Shown: one piece after another, positions 1 to 7,543 of the stretch
Layout: the number at the start of each line of letters is the position of its first letter
Numbering within the stretch: the first letter of the stretch is position 1
NCBI GenBank assembly: GCA_902363555.1
Contig: CABJAM010000001.1
Span: 930,001 to 994,000, forward strand
Direction of reading: 5' to 3'
Length of the DNA stretch: 64,000 nucleotides
Source: Lachnospiraceae bacterium
GTDB lineage: Bacteria; Bacillota; Clostridia; Lachnospirales; Lachnospiraceae
Made by a program: the position numbers and the translations under genes
The notes under the pieces: generated by a model
Databases searched by the model: none
What the model was told of the DNA's origin: nothing
What the model saw: the letters and a program-made list of their open reading frames with translations, nothing else

Positions 1-122
1 CCTGCAATGCCCACATGGGCTTTTTTTAATATTTCCCAAACGGGCCGCGTATGTCTTTCAATAAGTGCTTTATCAAAATCTGTAAGTTCTTTATCTAAAG
101 CTGTATCCTGAATTTTATCCAT
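1..122 (-). CDS. thiF: ThiF-family sulfur carrier adenylyltransferase, 5' end only
   Basis: Only the first ~40 residues are present; the gene runs off the left edge. The translation starts MDKIQDTALDKEL and continues with IERHTRPVWEILKKAHVGIAG, the N-terminus typical of the ThiF/MoeB/HesA adenylyltransferases, just before the glycine-rich nucleotide loop. ThiF adenylates the C-terminal glycine of ThiS so that sulfur can be loaded for thiazole synthesis. The ATG shares one base with the thiS stop codon (TGATG), so the two are translationally coupled. Identity rests on a short N-terminus plus the thiS neighbour. Confidence 0.75.
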   Translation of the reverse strand, partial: MDKIQDTALDKELTDFDKALIERHTRPVWEILKKAHVGIA

Positions 123-316
123 CAGCCGCCACCTACGAAGTGCACAATTTCCATTGTGTCCGCATCAGATAAAAGTGTCGTATCGTACGCGGATTTTGGC
201 ACAATATCACCATTGAGCTCAACGGCTATGCGCCCGATGCCATACCCCTTGTCCGCAAGAAAACTTGATAAGCTGACCGGTGTTTTTAGTGTGCAGATTT
301 CACCATTAACCTTCAT
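122..316 (-). CDS. thiS: Sulfur carrier protein ThiS
   Basis: A 64-residue ubiquitin-like protein. It begins MKVNGEICTL, has the beta-grasp pattern (VELNGDIVPKSAY near residues 33-45) and ends in VHFVGGG, the diglycine tail that is adenylylated by ThiF and converted to a thiocarboxylate as sulfur donor for the thiazole moiety of thiamin. The start is set by GGAGG about 8 nt upstream of ATG 316. It is the first gene of a thiS-thiF operon. A promoter and a compact terminator-like hairpin precede it, consistent with control of thiazole synthesis by a thiamin precursor. Confidence 0.9.
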   Translation of the reverse strand: MKVNGEICTLKTPVSLSSFLADKGYGIGRIAVELNGDIVPKSAYDTTLLSDADTMEIVHFVGGG

Positions 317-345
317 AATCTCTGACCTCCAATCGTAAAAATAGG

Positions 346-374
346 GTAACAGTTCTGTTCTTCTGAGCTGTTAC
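346..374 (+). repeat. 29-nt dispersed palindrome, copy 1
   Basis: GTAACAGTTC, a 9-nt loop (TGTTCTTCT), then GAGCTGTTAC: a 10-bp stem with one G-T pair. It lies in the 5' leader of thiS between the riboswitch-like hairpin and the ribosome site. It belongs to an eight-member family in this window (others at 555, 3853, 7418, 21740, 39722, 41974 and 46831). Confidence 0.8.
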
Positions 375-414
375 GACATATGCTGAGAAATTCTATAAAC
401 CTATAAAAACGCAC

Positions 415-445
415 AAAAAGGGATACACCCGCGGTGGTGCACCCC
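415..445 (-). promoter_or_regulatory. Candidate HMP-PP (thiS-motif) riboswitch / terminator hairpin upstream of thiS
   Basis: On the minus strand GGGGTGCACC (445-436) pairs with GGTGTATCCC (429-420) over a loop of six bases, giving a 10-bp stem with two G-T pairs, followed by a run of five U (419-415). It sits about 30 nt after the predicted start of the thiS transcript. No TPP-box sequences (CTGAGA, CTGATC) are present. The HMP-PP riboswitch class is known for a very small aptamer embedded in an intrinsic terminator upstream of thiS, which matches the position and architecture seen here. Assignment is by architecture and context; the consensus nucleotides could not be compared. Confidence 0.5.
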
Positions 446-484
446 TTTACTTAACGTTAACGGTATTCTTTTTTACTCGAATAA

Positions 485-513
485 AAAATAGCACAATTTG
501 AAAAAAATGTCAA
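485..513 (-). promoter_or_regulatory. Promoter of thiS operon
   Basis: Minus-strand TTGACA (513-508), 17-nt spacer, TATTTT (490-485). The spacing is optimal for the vegetative sigma factor. Transcription would start near 478, giving a leader of about 160 nt that contains the hairpin at 445-415 and a copy of the 29-nt palindrome. Confidence 0.65.
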
Positions 514-554
514 TCCTTTATTTCGTTCCAGCCCCCCCTTTTGGTTCCGGCACT

Positions 555-583
555 GTAACAGTTCAGCCCCTCTGAACTGTTAT
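555..583 (+). repeat. 29-nt dispersed palindrome, copy 2
   Basis: GTAACAGTTCAG, a 5-nt loop (CCCCT), then CTGAACTGTTAT. It lies between the divergent thiS and marR promoters, overlapping neither core promoter. GGCAC occurs on both flanks. Confidence 0.8.
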
Positions 584-615
584 TCGGCACTGACGAAATA
601 ATTTTCAGGAATGTA

Positions 616-643
616 TTGACATTGAAGAAAATGGTTATATAAT
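616..643 (+). promoter_or_regulatory. Promoter of the marR-FUSC operon
   Basis: TTGACA (616-621), 16-nt spacer, TATAAT (638-643), directly followed by the palindrome at 644-664. Confidence 0.7.
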
Positions 644-664
644 ATAGTTAACAATGATAACTAT
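644..664. promoter_or_regulatory. Candidate MarR operator
   Basis: Perfect 7-bp inverted repeat ATAGTTA-N7-TAACTAT, starting one base after the -10 box and covering the transcription start. This is the usual place for an autoregulating MarR-family repressor, and the next gene encodes one. Confidence 0.6.
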
Positions 665-688
665 ATGACCTGTGAGGAAATTTTGTTT

Positions 689-1135
689 ATGGAAGAGATC
701 AACTGGATTGAGATGATGGAGAGGATGCAGGATATCCGGCATTTTTGCAGCTTATATGTACGGCGCAGTTTAAAAGGAGGGATTTCCTCGGCACAGGAGC
801 TGGATGTTTTATCCAGGCTGGAGCTGTCAAAGGCGCATTTGACCCCGCAGCAGCTTGTGGAGGCCATGGGCATCAGTAAGCCGGCGGTGAGCCGGCTGAT
901 CGACGGGCTTGAGAAAAAGGGCCTTATTAAAAAGGAGCGAAGCCTTAAAGACCGGCGGAGCTATTGGCTGGAGATCACCGACGAGGGGAGCGGCCAGGTG
1001 CGGGATACCTACGCGTATTATTTAAGTCCGGTTTATGAGCTGAGGCGCCGTATGGGGAGCGCTGATTTTAATACGCTGACGGAATTGATCCGCCGGGCCA
1101 ATGACTGCATGAAGGACAGTAATTTTAAGGAGTGA
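689..1135 (+). CDS. MarR-family transcriptional regulator
   Basis: A 148-residue winged-helix protein. The helix-turn-helix lies around residues 47-75 (QQLVEAMGISKPAVSRLI) and is followed by the basic wing KKERSLKDRRSYWLEIT, the classic MarR signature. An upstream in-frame ATG at 665 lacks a ribosome site. ATG 689 has GAGGAAA 8 nt upstream and is preferred. The next gene is a FUSC-type exporter starting six bases after the stop, so the regulator probably controls that efflux gene and itself through the palindrome at 644-664. The ligand is unknown; aromatic acids are a guess from the exporter family. Confidence 0.88.
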   Translation: MEEINWIEMMERMQDIRHFCSLYVRRSLKGGISSAQELDVLSRLELSKAHLTPQQLVEAMGISKPAVSRLIDGLEKKGLIKKERSLKDRRSYWLEITDEGSGQVRDTYAYYLSPVYELRRRMGSADFNTLTELIRRANDCMKDSNFKE

Positions 1136-1140
1136 TTTAT

Positions 1141-2211
1141 TTGACCATTTATCAGGAACTACAATTGAACCAGCAGGGTTCCAAGAAGCTGGTGAAGGAA
1201 AGTAAAACCAGAAAAGAAAAGGCAAAGCATATAGCGATTTATCTGATTAAGGTGCTGCTGACTCTGGTATTTTGTTTTGTCTTTGTGGGGGCTTATTCGA
1301 TGCTGTTCGGGGCGGAAAATAGTACGGCCGGAGTGGTTGTGCTTTTAGCTGTCCTCGTATTCCGGCAGGCGGATCTGGGCTTTAAGGCTTCTCAGAGTGC
1401 ATGGACGCTGCTGGTGATCTTTGCTGTGATGGCATTTGGACCGCGGCTGGCAAACGCGCTGCCACCGGCTCTGGGGCTTATTGTAAATATTATTTGCGTA
1501 TTTGCGCTTACGGTGCTGGGCTGCCATAATATACTCATGTCCAACCATTCAACTTTTGTGCTGGGCTATCTTTTACTTTACGGATATGACGTGCAGGGGC
1601 AGGTATATATGCTGCGGCTGGCAGCCCTTGGTGTGGGGGCGGTCATCACTGCGCTGATTTTGTACAGAAATCAGCACCATAGAAGCTATAAGCGGAGCTT
1701 TATGGATATTTTTCGGGAATTTCATATGGATTCCACCCGTACCCGATGGCAGATTCGTATGGGGATAGGCGTGCCGCTGGCTATGTTTGCCGGACAGTGT
1801 CTTGGGTTGGAGAGAGTCATGTGGATCGGATTTGCCGTAATGAGCTTTCTCCAGCCATTTTCAGAGGACATGAAAATGCGCATAGGCAGCCGTATGGCAG
1901 GTACGATTGGCGGCTGTCTTTTATTCCTCCTGCTGACAGCCATCGTTCCGGAGCAGTATTACAGCTATTTTGGACTTCTCGGAGGAATGTGCGTGGGCTT
2001 TTCAGTGACCTATGGCTGGCAATGCGTTTTCAATGCACTGGGTGCTTTGTCCATTGCTCTGGGGCTTTATGGAACGGCAGGTGTCGTGACACACCGGATC
2101 GTGGATAACATATTCGGCGCTGTGTTTGCCCTGATCTTCTTTTTCGTATTTGAACATGTTGTGGATTGGATCAAAAGCAGAGCGGACAGCGGCTGCGCTG
2201 CGGAAACATAA
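1141..2211 (+). CDS. FUSC-family (aromatic acid exporter-like) membrane protein
   Basis: About 356 residues. After a basic cytoplasmic N-terminus (KKLVKESKTRKEKAK) come two blocks of hydrophobic segments separated by a charged loop (NQHHRSYKRSFMDIFREFH), the layout of FUSC/aromatic-acid exporter half-units. A GTG at 1132 is also in frame, but TTG 1141 sits 8 nt behind AAGGAG and is the better start. It follows marR closely and ends 5 bp from the convergent DMT permease gene. Probable role: efflux of small aromatic or acidic compounds under MarR control. The substrate cannot be read from the sequence. Confidence 0.75.
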   Translation: MTIYQELQLNQQGSKKLVKESKTRKEKAKHIAIYLIKVLLTLVFCFVFVGAYSMLFGAENSTAGVVVLLAVLVFRQADLGFKASQSAWTLLVIFAVMAFGPRLANALPPALGLIVNIICVFALTVLGCHNILMSNHSTFVLGYLLLYGYDVQGQVYMLRLAALGVGAVITALILYRNQHHRSYKRSFMDIFREFHMDSTRTRWQIRMGIGVPLAMFAGQCLGLERVMWIGFAVMSFLQPFSEDMKMRIGSRMAGTIGGCLLFLLLTAIVPEQYYSYFGLLGGMCVGFSVTYGWQCVFNALGALSIALGLYGTAGVVTHRIVDNIFGAVFALIFFFVFEHVVDWIKSRADSGCAAET

Positions 2212-2216
2212 AGGTT

Positions 2217-3095
2217 TTACGCAGCTCCTTTAATCTGATCCACCTTGCGGTTATTGTAAAAAAACATAAATATAGCCATGGCGCAGATGATCACATAGCC
2301 AAAAACGCTGTATCGATCCGGCAATTGTCCGAAAAGCACAAAGCCCAGCAGGGCGGAGAAGATGATCTGCGAGTAATCGTAAACTGAGATTTCCCGTGAT
2401 GGCGCATAGCAGTAGGCAGCGGTGATGGCAAACTGTCCTCCGGCGGCGGCCAGGCCGGCCAGCAGAAGGAAAGCTGTCTGAGCCGCTGTCATGGGATGAA
2501 AGTCCAGGAGCAGTGCTGGTAATGTCACAAGACAGGAAAAGGCTGAAAAGAAAAACACAATAAACGGCCCCTTTTCGCCCCGCTGGCCCAGATAGCGCAC
2601 GACCGTATACGCAGCTCCGGCGCCCAGACCGCCAATAAAGCCTATGACAGAAGGCATCAGTTCCATATTGGTGAATGTAGGCTTGATAATAAAAAGACTG
2701 CCCGCAAACGCGCAGGCCACGGCAAAGATCTGCGCCGGAGTACACTTTTCCCGCAAAAAGAAGTAAGAAAACAGGATTGCGAAAAATGGTGACATCTTAT
2801 TAAGCATGGAAGCATCGGAGAGTACCAGATGATCCACTGCATAAAAATTACATAAAATACCAATGGTACCGGCGGTGGCGCGCAGTACGAGGAATTTCAG
2901 ATTCCCCTTTTCCCAGCGCAGCGGCGTGTGATTGCGTTTTAAAATAATAAATGCGAAAATGGCCGCAATGAAATTTCTGAAAAAACTTTTCTGTATCGAT
3001 GGCAGATCGCCGGATAATCTTACAAATGCATTCATCCAGGCAAAACAAAACGCCGAGATGGTGATCAACAAAATTCCTTTCGTTCGAGTGTTCAT
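2217..3095 (-). CDS. DMT-superfamily (EamA) permease
   Basis: About 292 residues with ten hydrophobic segments arranged as two EamA repeats. The N-terminal repeat opens with GILLITISAFCFAWMNAFVRL and the central junction contains VIGFIGGLGAGAAYTVVRYLG. ATG 3095 (MNTRTKG) is preferred to the upstream GTG at 3107. It is a single gene with its own promoter, convergent with the FUSC gene. Family members export or import metabolites such as amino acids or nucleotides; nothing here indicates the substrate. Confidence 0.8.
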   Translation of the reverse strand: MNTRTKGILLITISAFCFAWMNAFVRLSGDLPSIQKSFFRNFIAAIFAFIILKRNHTPLRWEKGNLKFLVLRATAGTIGILCNFYAVDHLVLSDASMLNKMSPFFAILFSYFFLREKCTPAQIFAVACAFAGSLFIIKPTFTNMELMPSVIGFIGGLGAGAAYTVVRYLGQRGEKGPFIVFFFSAFSCLVTLPALLLDFHPMTAAQTAFLLLAGLAAAGGQFAITAAYCYAPSREISVYDYSQIIFSALLGFVLFGQLPDRYSVFGYVIICAMAIFMFFYNNRKVDQIKGAA

Positions 3096-3190
3096 ATTTA
3101 ATCCCACTTTCTAAATAAACGGACATGAAAGCCGATTGCTCCGTGCTCCGCACTTCCGCAATCGCCCCAAAAGTTTACACTGATGTTTCA

Positions 3191-3218
3191 ATTATACTAT
3201 GGCACTAAAAAAAATCAA
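3191..3218 (-). promoter_or_regulatory. Promoter of the DMT permease gene
   Basis: Minus-strand TTGATT (218-213 of 3 kb), 16-nt spacer, TATAAT (196-191 of 3 kb), about 95 bp upstream of the gene start. Confidence 0.55.
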
Positions 3219-3308
3219 GTGTATTAGATTTTTGTTGTGTTTTTTACGCACATCATTTAAAATATTTTTACAGCACATGTATAGATATATGATGGAGGTA
3301 AATAAACG

Positions 3309-3851
3309 ATGCGATTATTAGCAGAAGATACAATGGCCCTGATTATTGATTTCCAGGAAAAACTCATGCCGGTCATGGCAGAGCGCGAGGCGCTGGAGAA
3401 GCGCACGGACATCCTGCTCCGTGGATTAAAGGCACTGGATGTGCCTATGGTGATGACCCAGCAGTACACCAGAGGGATTGGTATGACTATTCCTGCGGTG
3501 CGGGAAGCGGCCGGCAGTGACGAATACTTTGACAAGCTTTCCTTTAGCTGCTTTGAGGATGAGGCCACCCACGATAAAATCGAATCTTTGGAACGCAAAA
3601 ATGTGATTATCTGCGGTATTGAGGCCCACATCTGCGTTCTTCAGACGTGCATGGATCTTAAAGCCGCCGGCTATACACCGGTGCTTGTGGCGGACTGTAT
3701 CAGCTCCAGAAAGCTTTCGGATAAAGAGATCGCTCTGCTCCGGGCGCAGGCCGAAGGGATTTTGATAACGACCAGCGAGGCCATTCTCTTTGAATTGACC
3801 CGCAAGGCTGGCAGCGCTGTGTTTAAGGAAATTTCCCGGCTGATTAAATAA
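3309..3851 (+). CDS. Isochorismatase-family cysteine hydrolase
   Basis: A 180-residue protein with the family's triad: Asp14 in ALIIDFQEKL, Lys76 in YFDKLSFSCF and Cys109 in GIEAHICVLQT. The cis-peptide-bearing GIEAHICV block and the length (180-190 residues) fit the nicotinamidase/isochorismatase-like hydrolases, which cleave C-N or C-O bonds of small amides or vinyl ethers. GGAGG lies 10 nt before the ATG. A copy of the 29-nt palindrome starts just after the stop codon. There is no metal-binding D-x-H nicotinamidase motif, so pncA activity is not claimed. The substrate is unknown. Confidence 0.85.
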   Translation: MRLLAEDTMALIIDFQEKLMPVMAEREALEKRTDILLRGLKALDVPMVMTQQYTRGIGMTIPAVREAAGSDEYFDKLSFSCFEDEATHDKIESLERKNVIICGIEAHICVLQTCMDLKAAGYTPVLVADCISSRKLSDKEIALLRAQAEGILITTSEAILFELTRKAGSAVFKEISRLIK

Positions 3852-3852
3852 T

Positions 3853-3881
3853 GTAACAGTTCTGCTCCTCTGAACTGTTAC
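3853..3881 (+). repeat. 29-nt dispersed palindrome, copy 3
   Basis: GTAACAGTTC, a 9-nt loop (TGCTCCTCT), then GAACTGTTAC: a perfect 10-bp stem. It begins one base after the isochorismatase stop codon and ends 29 nt before the zinc-ribbon gene. Confidence 0.85.
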
Positions 3882-3910
3882 CAGAAAGCCGGAATTAAGA
3901 AAGGAATATC

Positions 3911-5041
3911 ATGGTAAAAAAATACAACTGTCCGGGCTGCGGCGCAGATATGGCTTACGATCCCGCGCTCGGTAAGCTGTCCTGCAGCCATTGCGGCTAC
4001 GCGGAGGAAGTGACCGGCGGCATTGAGGACTGGGCGGCCAGCGGCAGCGACGCTGCGACATCGGAGGGTCTTGGCAGCGGCCGGACGGCATCGGGGGGCC
4101 TTGGCAGCGACGCTGCGGCGTCGGATGGCCCCGGCAGTGCACAGGGAGCTTACGGGAGCAGCGGCCGGGCGGCGGAGCCTGCGCTGGAGTATCATTGCCC
4201 CAATTGCGGCAGTGTGCTTGTCACCGGAGAAAAGACGACGTCGGTCACCTGTGAATACTGCGACGCGCCTCTGGTGCTTGCGGACCGTTTAACGGGAAAT
4301 TACTGCCCCAGGCGGATCATTCCGTTTTCCGTGGACAAAAAGGCTGCGGTGTCAGCATTTAAGAAATGGTGTCACAACGGATGGTTTACGCCCAAAGGTT
4401 TTACATCCGCGGACAATATAAAAAAGCTCCATGGCACCTATGTGCCATACTGGATTTTCAATATGCGCGCTCACGTTGTTCTGGACGGCACTGCCACAAG
4501 AGTCCGTGTAAGGCGTTCCGGGGATACGGAGTATACGACCACCGACTATTTTCAGGTTTACCGGGAAGGCTTTATGGATTTTGCCAATGTGCCATATGAC
4601 GCCTCCGCCAAAATGGTGGATTCGGAGATGGTCAAGCTGGAGCCGTATGATCTTGGACAGGCGAAGCTGTTTTCCATGCCCTATCTGGCTGGCTTCGACT
4701 CAGATCAATATGATTATGAGGATGGCCAGCTTGCGGCTATGGTGCAGGACCGGGTGAAGGACAGCGCTGCGGGCCGCCTGAGCCAGACATTGCCGGCATA
4801 TGCCACAGTAAATTTTCCTGTACGGCAGGTGGATTTTCAGATGCTTGGAAATGATTACACGTTGCTCCCGGTTTGGTCTTTATCGTATATTTATAAAAAT
4901 AAGGAATATCGTTTTATGATGAACGGCCAGACCGGACGGGTGGTGGGGAAAGCGCCGGTTTCGGTGCCAAAGCTCGCCCTGTTTGGTGGAATCATCGGCG
5001 TGGCGGCCTTTATCGTGCAAATGATCCTGGGGGTGATATGA
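3911..5041 (+). CDS. Double zinc-ribbon protein with C-terminal membrane anchor
   Basis: 376 residues. A first zinc ribbon uses Cys7, Cys10, Cys25 and Cys28. A Gly/Ala/Ser-rich linker (about residues 40-90) with imperfect GLGSxxxAS repeats follows, then a second ribbon with Cys96, Cys99, Cys114 and Cys117. A conserved soluble domain (residues ~125-345) has the motif HGTYVPYWIFNM, and a hydrophobic segment near residues 352-372 anchors the C-terminus. Its stop overlaps the start of the TPM-domain gene by 4 bp (ATGA), so the two are translationally coupled. Such proteins are sometimes annotated as PriA-like because of the ribbons, but no helicase motifs are present. Function unknown. Confidence 0.7.
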   Translation: MVKKYNCPGCGADMAYDPALGKLSCSHCGYAEEVTGGIEDWAASGSDAATSEGLGSGRTASGGLGSDAAASDGPGSAQGAYGSSGRAAEPALEYHCPNCGSVLVTGEKTTSVTCEYCDAPLVLADRLTGNYCPRRIIPFSVDKKAAVSAFKKWCHNGWFTPKGFTSADNIKKLHGTYVPYWIFNMRAHVVLDGTATRVRVRRSGDTEYTTTDYFQVYREGFMDFANVPYDASAKMVDSEMVKLEPYDLGQAKLFSMPYLAGFDSDQYDYEDGQLAAMVQDRVKDSAAGRLSQTLPAYATVNFPVRQVDFQMLGNDYTLLPVWSLSYIYKNKEYRFMMNGQTGRVVGKAPVSVPKLALFGGIIGVAAFIVQMILGVI

Positions 5042-5946
5042 TGCTGCAAGATAAGACACCGGAAGATAAGATGCTGAAAGGTGAGATACCAGAAGATATG
5101 AAGCTGAACCATAAAAAAGTGCCGGGGCGCTTTCCGGCCCTATTTCCGGGGTACTTTCCGGCGCTCTTTATGATGATTATGTCGTGCGTGCTGCTTTTGG
5201 CCGTGTGCACCTCCGTATTATCCGTAAGAGCGGCGGCTCCGACCGGGTTCTTATTTGATGATGCGGGGCTCTTTACGGAATCAGAGAAGGAAGCGCTTGC
5301 AAAGAAGCTGGACGCGCTCAGGAAAGATAAGGAATTGGACGCAGTCATTGTCACCACCAACAGCACAGAGGGGAAAACAGCCCGGGCCTATGCCGATGAT
5401 TTCCTCGATGACGGCGGCTATGGTTACGGTGATGAAAATTCCGCCATACTTTTCCTCATCGATATGGGCGGGCGCGAGCTTTACATATCCACGCAGGGGG
5501 CTGCTATTGAATATTTCACTGATGCACGTATCGAGCTTATGCTGGACCACGTATATGATAGGGCTGCCGACGGGGATTATTATAAGGCCGCCAATGTTTT
5601 TACGGACGATGCGCGTATGTATATGAATCTGGCTCCGGGCAGGGAGCCTCTGACCGTTTCCCGTGTGCTGATCATGCTGTTTATTTCCTGCCTTGTGGGT
5701 GGGGCGGCGGCTATGATCGCCGGCCTGGTGGTAAGTAAGGGAACCCGTGTGCGCGTCCACGGCGGCGATTATCTTGTGGATGCATCGGTGCAGCTTGTGG
5801 GGGAGCGGGATATTCTGGTCAACTCCATAACAACGAGCCGCAGGATCGAAACACATACGGACAGCTCCTCCGGCGGTGGTGGCGGTTCCTCCACCCATGT
5901 GAGCAGCGGCGGCGTCACCCATGGTGGTGGTGGGCGGAAATTTTAA
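5038..5946 (+). CDS. TPM-domain (YgcG-like) membrane protein
   Basis: 302 residues. A charged N-terminus of about 35 residues precedes a membrane segment (residues ~42-62). A TPM domain follows (GFLFDDAGLFTESEKEAL, GYGYGDENSAILFLIDMGGR), then a second membrane segment (~206-229) and a basic domain. It ends in a Ser/Gly/His-rich tail (SSSGGGGGSS...GGVTHGGGG) typical of YgcG-like proteins. TPM domains are linked to photosystem repair in plants and to envelope functions in bacteria. Coupled to the upstream zinc-ribbon gene, which suggests one complex at the membrane. Starts at ATG 5038 or 5041. Confidence 0.75.
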   Translation: MMLQDKTPEDKMLKGEIPEDMKLNHKKVPGRFPALFPGYFPALFMMIMSCVLLLAVCTSVLSVRAAAPTGFLFDDAGLFTESEKEALAKKLDALRKDKELDAVIVTTNSTEGKTARAYADDFLDDGGYGYGDENSAILFLIDMGGRELYISTQGAAIEYFTDARIELMLDHVYDRAADGDYYKAANVFTDDARMYMNLAPGREPLTVSRVLIMLFISCLVGGAAAMIAGLVVSKGTRVRVHGGDYLVDASVQLVGERDILVNSITTSRRIETHTDSSSGGGGGSSTHVSSGGVTHGGGGRKF

Positions 5947-6070
5947 CAACATATCTATTTTGCCGGGAAAACGGCGGCAGCGTCGCCATGTCTTACATTT
6001 TTTCGGCCGTATGATACACTTTACGTATCACTCAATCCAAACACTCAATTATACGAATGTCCTCTTTTTT

Positions 6071-6078
6071 GCTATACT
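6071..6078 (+). promoter_or_regulatory. Extended -10 promoter of the URO-D-family gene
   Basis: TTGCTATACT includes the TGn extension followed by TATACT (6073-6078). It lies about 40 bp upstream of the GGAGGA ribosome site of the gene at 6120. No convincing -35 box was seen. Confidence 0.4.
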
Positions 6079-6119
6079 GGAATCAGTGAAACAGTTACAG
6101 TAAAAAGGAGGATTTTTTT

Positions 6120-7361
6120 ATGGATAACAAAGGTTTACCGCCCATTGCGGTGCGGAGTCAGAGAGTGCAGACTGTGGTAGGCTGTGGCATACCGGATAAG
6201 GTGCCGTTTATACCTACGGTGGGCAATTTTTATGCGACCGGCTACGGGATCACTATTGAGGCGGCGATGAAGGATTTAAAGCTGATGCTGCCGGTCATGG
6301 ATCAGTATCTGCCCAAATATGATCCGGATCTTGTATATTCTCCGCTGTTTTTCCCAATCAAGCCCATGGAATTTGCAGGCTACAAGGATGCCCGCTGGCC
6401 GGGAGCGTACCACCAACTGCCGCCGGATACACCATACCAGTATCTGGACCGGGAATATCTCCATGACGATGAGTATGACGTGTATTTAAAGGACCCCTCC
6501 GCTTTTTTGATGAAGCGGCTTCTTTCTCAGCGTTTCAAAGCCTTTGAGGGACTCCAGTATCTGGACATTCCAAGCCTTTGTACGCAGGCCATTTACACGC
6601 TGGCGCCGCTGGCTGCGCCCCCGGTGCGTCAGGCGCTGGAAAATATGCTTAAAACATCGGATATGGTTATGGAGAGCCTGCAGGATGCCATTGCTTTGGA
6701 TATGCATATCATAGAGAAGGGATATCCGGTTTTCGGCGCTCTGACGGTGATGCAGCCCTTTGATGATTTTGCCGATGATGTTCGTGGACTTTTGGCTACG
6801 ACGATGGATCTTTTGGAGGATCCGGAAAAGGTGAACGAGGCCGTGACCCGTTGGGGAGATGTGACGATTCCGGCGGCTGTGGCCAATGCCAAACGTCAGC
6901 ACGCCCAGTACGCATTTATCCCGCTCCACGGCGGTATGGACAGCTTTATGTCGCCGGCAAATTATGAGAAATACTATTGGCCGCATTTAAAGCGGATGAT
7001 CATGGCTTTCGTGGAAAATGGCGTGACGCCGGTCTGCGTCTGCGAGGGCTTTTACAATACCCGGCTGGAAGTGCTTACAGATGTGCCCAAAGGCAAGGTT
7101 ATGTATATGTTTGAAAATGTGGATCTGAAACGGGCCAAAGATATCCTTGGTGGAACGGCCTGCTTTGGCGGCGGTATGCCCACCCAGCTTTTGATGCAGG
7201 GCAGCACTCGTCAGGCGGTGGAGGAGCAGGTGAAGCGCTGTCTGGATGTATGCGCCCCCGGCGGCGGATTCTTTATGACCAATTCCATATCCCTGGATAA
7301 TGTGGAGCACGAGTTTATGGAGGCCTGGGTCGAGGCTCTTGATAAATACGGAAAGTATTAA
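6120..7361 (+). CDS. Uroporphyrinogen decarboxylase-family protein (MtaA/CmuA-like)
   Basis: 413 residues with the URO-D (beta/alpha)8 fold pattern. Diagnostic segments are GIPDKVPFIPTVGNFYATGYG near residue 35, the mid-protein HGGMDSFMSPANYEKYYWPHL, and the C-terminal CFGGGMPTQLLMQGST and GGGFFMTNSIS. Members outside haem synthesis are cobamide-dependent methyltransferases of the MtaA/CmuA type. No other haem gene and no corrinoid protein gene is adjacent, so a haem role is unlikely and a methyl-transfer role is inferred. AAGGAGG lies 9 nt before the ATG. Single gene with its own promoter. Confidence 0.75.
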   Translation: MDNKGLPPIAVRSQRVQTVVGCGIPDKVPFIPTVGNFYATGYGITIEAAMKDLKLMLPVMDQYLPKYDPDLVYSPLFFPIKPMEFAGYKDARWPGAYHQLPPDTPYQYLDREYLHDDEYDVYLKDPSAFLMKRLLSQRFKAFEGLQYLDIPSLCTQAIYTLAPLAAPPVRQALENMLKTSDMVMESLQDAIALDMHIIEKGYPVFGALTVMQPFDDFADDVRGLLATTMDLLEDPEKVNEAVTRWGDVTIPAAVANAKRQHAQYAFIPLHGGMDSFMSPANYEKYYWPHLKRMIMAFVENGVTPVCVCEGFYNTRLEVLTDVPKGKVMYMFENVDLKRAKDILGGTACFGGGMPTQLLMQGSTRQAVEEQVKRCLDVCAPGGGFFMTNSISLDNVEHEFMEAWVEALDKYGKY

Positions 7362-7371
7362 TAATTCGTAT

Positions 7372-7396
7372 GGTCTGCGCAGTAAATGCGCAGACC
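7372..7396 (+). repeat. GGTCTGCGCA hairpin (family B, copy 1)
   Basis: GGTCTGCGCA-GTAAA-TGCGCAGACC, a perfect 10-bp hairpin just after the URO-D-family gene. It and the following ATTTAATTACTGAAAACGT are repeated at 7511-7560 with compensatory changes. It may terminate transcription of the upstream gene, although no T run follows. Confidence 0.75.
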
Positions 7397-7417
7397 TGTG
7401 ATTTAATTACTGAAAAC

Positions 7418-7446
7418 GTAACAGGTCAGACAGGCTGACCTGTTAC
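7418..7446 (-). repeat. 29-nt dispersed palindrome, copy 4
   Basis: GTAACAGGTCAG, a 5-nt loop (ACAGG), then CTGACCTGTTAC: a perfect 12-bp stem. Relative to copies 2 and 3 one stem pair has changed from T-A to G-C on both sides, a compensatory change. The loop reads best in the opposite orientation. Confidence 0.8.
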
Positions 7447-7510
7447 ACATATGGCCATTTAAAATCGCAATGCGTGCGGCCATATGCCCGTGAAATTTAC
7501 GTTTTCGTAC

Positions 7511-7535
7511 GGACTGCGCAGTAAATGCGCAGTCC
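7511..7535 (+). repeat. GGACTGCGCA hairpin (family B, copy 2)
   Basis: GGACTGCGCA-GTAAA-TGCGCAGTCC, identical to the hairpin at 7372 except for one A-T pair inverted on both arms. The sequence after it runs into the last codons of the lysR gene, so the first copy includes a duplicated lysR 3' end. Between the two lies a further stem, CATATGGCC (7448-7456) with GGCCATATG (7478-7486). Confidence 0.75.
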
Positions 7536-7543
7536 TGTAACGT

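Noticed and set aside
317..480. TPP riboswitch upstream of thiS
   Set aside because: The conserved CTGAGA and CTGATC-type boxes are missing and the hairpin is far too short for a TPP aptamer.
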